DNA of 6,106 nucleotides from assembly GCA_017556895.1 (NCBI GenBank), contig JAFYLX010000049.1:1-6106 (forward strand), written 5' to 3'. Source of the DNA: Bacillota bacterium (lineage in GTDB: Bacteria > Bacillota_A > Clostridia > Peptostreptococcales > Anaerovoracaceae). A program made the position numbers and the translations under genes. How positions within the stretch are numbered: the stretch's first letter is position 1; every line of letters begins with the position of its first letter. Of this stretch, positions 5,976-6,106 are shown in pieces. Under the pieces are notes generated by a model that had not been told where the DNA came from, ran no database searches, and saw nothing but the letters and a program-made list of their open reading frames with translations.

Positions 5976-5984
5976 ACTATACCA
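5976..5984 (-). promoter_or_regulatory. Candidate thiolase promoter (extended -10)
   Basis: TGGTATAGT on the minus strand: an extended -10 with TATAGT, 5 of 6 matches. The -35 region is poor (GATAAT at 17 bases). The predicted start near 5969 would put the Rex box at about +21 to +38, compatible with repression. Weaker alternatives are TTGCAT-17-TAAAAA (5918-5923 and 5895-5900, just downstream of the Rex box) and TATACA (5884-5889). Confidence 0.4.
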
Positions 5985-6034
5985 TTTTATCACAAGATAT
6001 TATCTAATTAAAGTACTTTTTTGCAGACACCAGC

Positions 6035-6052
6035 ACTTTATTTCGATAAAGT
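6035..6052. repeat. Short perfect inverted repeat with TTCG loop
   Basis: ACTTTAT-TTCG-ATAAAGT: a 7-bp perfect stem. On the plus strand it is followed by TTATTTAA, which is not a real T run; on the minus strand no T run follows. It could be a weak structural element or a protein site in the region upstream of the thiolase promoter. The rest of 5985-6106 holds no gene I can support. Confidence 0.3.
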
Positions 6053-6106
6053 TTATTTAAAAATCACTCTATACTTCATAGATAGAGAAACAGGTCTATA
6101 TGAAAG

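Noticed and set aside
6100..6106. ATG at 6100 as the start of a plus-strand gene leaving the window
   Set aside because: Only two codons are visible. A TATACT at 6070-6075 is suggestive, but there is no good -35 and only a weak ACAGG ribosome site.
6053..6106. 17-codon minus-strand open frame from the right edge ending at TAA 6053-6055
   Set aside because: Too short to identify; it could be the tail of a gene or chance.

Overview
The window looks like chromosomal DNA of an anaerobic, low-to-moderate-GC Firmicute, most likely of the class Clostridia. The grounds are strong AGGAGG-type ribosome sites, a biosynthetic-type acetoacetyl-CoA thiolase preceded by a near-consensus Rex (NADH-sensing) box, a GlnRS of the type found in some clostridia, and sigma-A-like promoters with extended -10 elements. 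Species cannot be read from the sequence.

Layout from left to right. (1) Positions 1-1046, minus strand: the N-terminal 348 codons of glutaminyl-tRNA synthetase (glnS), cut by the window edge. (2) Positions 1047-1214: a divergent promoter region, with an extended -10 promoter for glnS and a near-ideal TTGACA-17-TATACT promoter for the plus-strand gene. (3) Positions 1215-2102, plus strand: a membrane-anchored M15/VanY-type zinc carboxypeptidase with a very acidic linker, followed by a strong terminator. (4) Positions 2147-3605, minus strand: an AT-rich two-gene module. It has a promoter inside one of two 32-bp palindromic operators, a gene for an XRE helix-turn-helix fused to a DUF3990-type (ADP-ribosyltransferase-fold) domain, and a 168-aa partner gene. 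Its last codons and stop lie inside the terminator hairpin shared with the carboxypeptidase gene. (5) Positions 3628-4500, minus strand: a 10-TM EamA/DMT-family transporter. (6) Positions 4563-4598: a strong terminator facing minus-strand transcripts. (7) Positions 4639-5817, minus strand: acetyl-CoA C-acetyltransferase (thiolase) with all catalytic residues, ending in a 20-bp tandem duplication that copies its stop codon. (8) Positions 5818-6106: a 289-bp regulatory region with the putative Rex box and a candidate promoter, and no gene I can support.

How the genes relate. glnS, the carboxypeptidase, the transporter and the thiolase are unrelated housekeeping or metabolic genes with their own signals. 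The HTH-ART/partner pair is the accessory element: it is compact, self-contained, much more AT-rich than its neighbours in sampled stretches, and carries a matched pair of operators that suggest autoregulation. It resembles a toxin-antitoxin or defence cassette built around an ADP-ribosyltransferase fold, and is the most interesting item here. The thiolase, if Rex-controlled, would link the first step of C4 (butyrate/butanol) metabolism to the NADH/NAD+ ratio.
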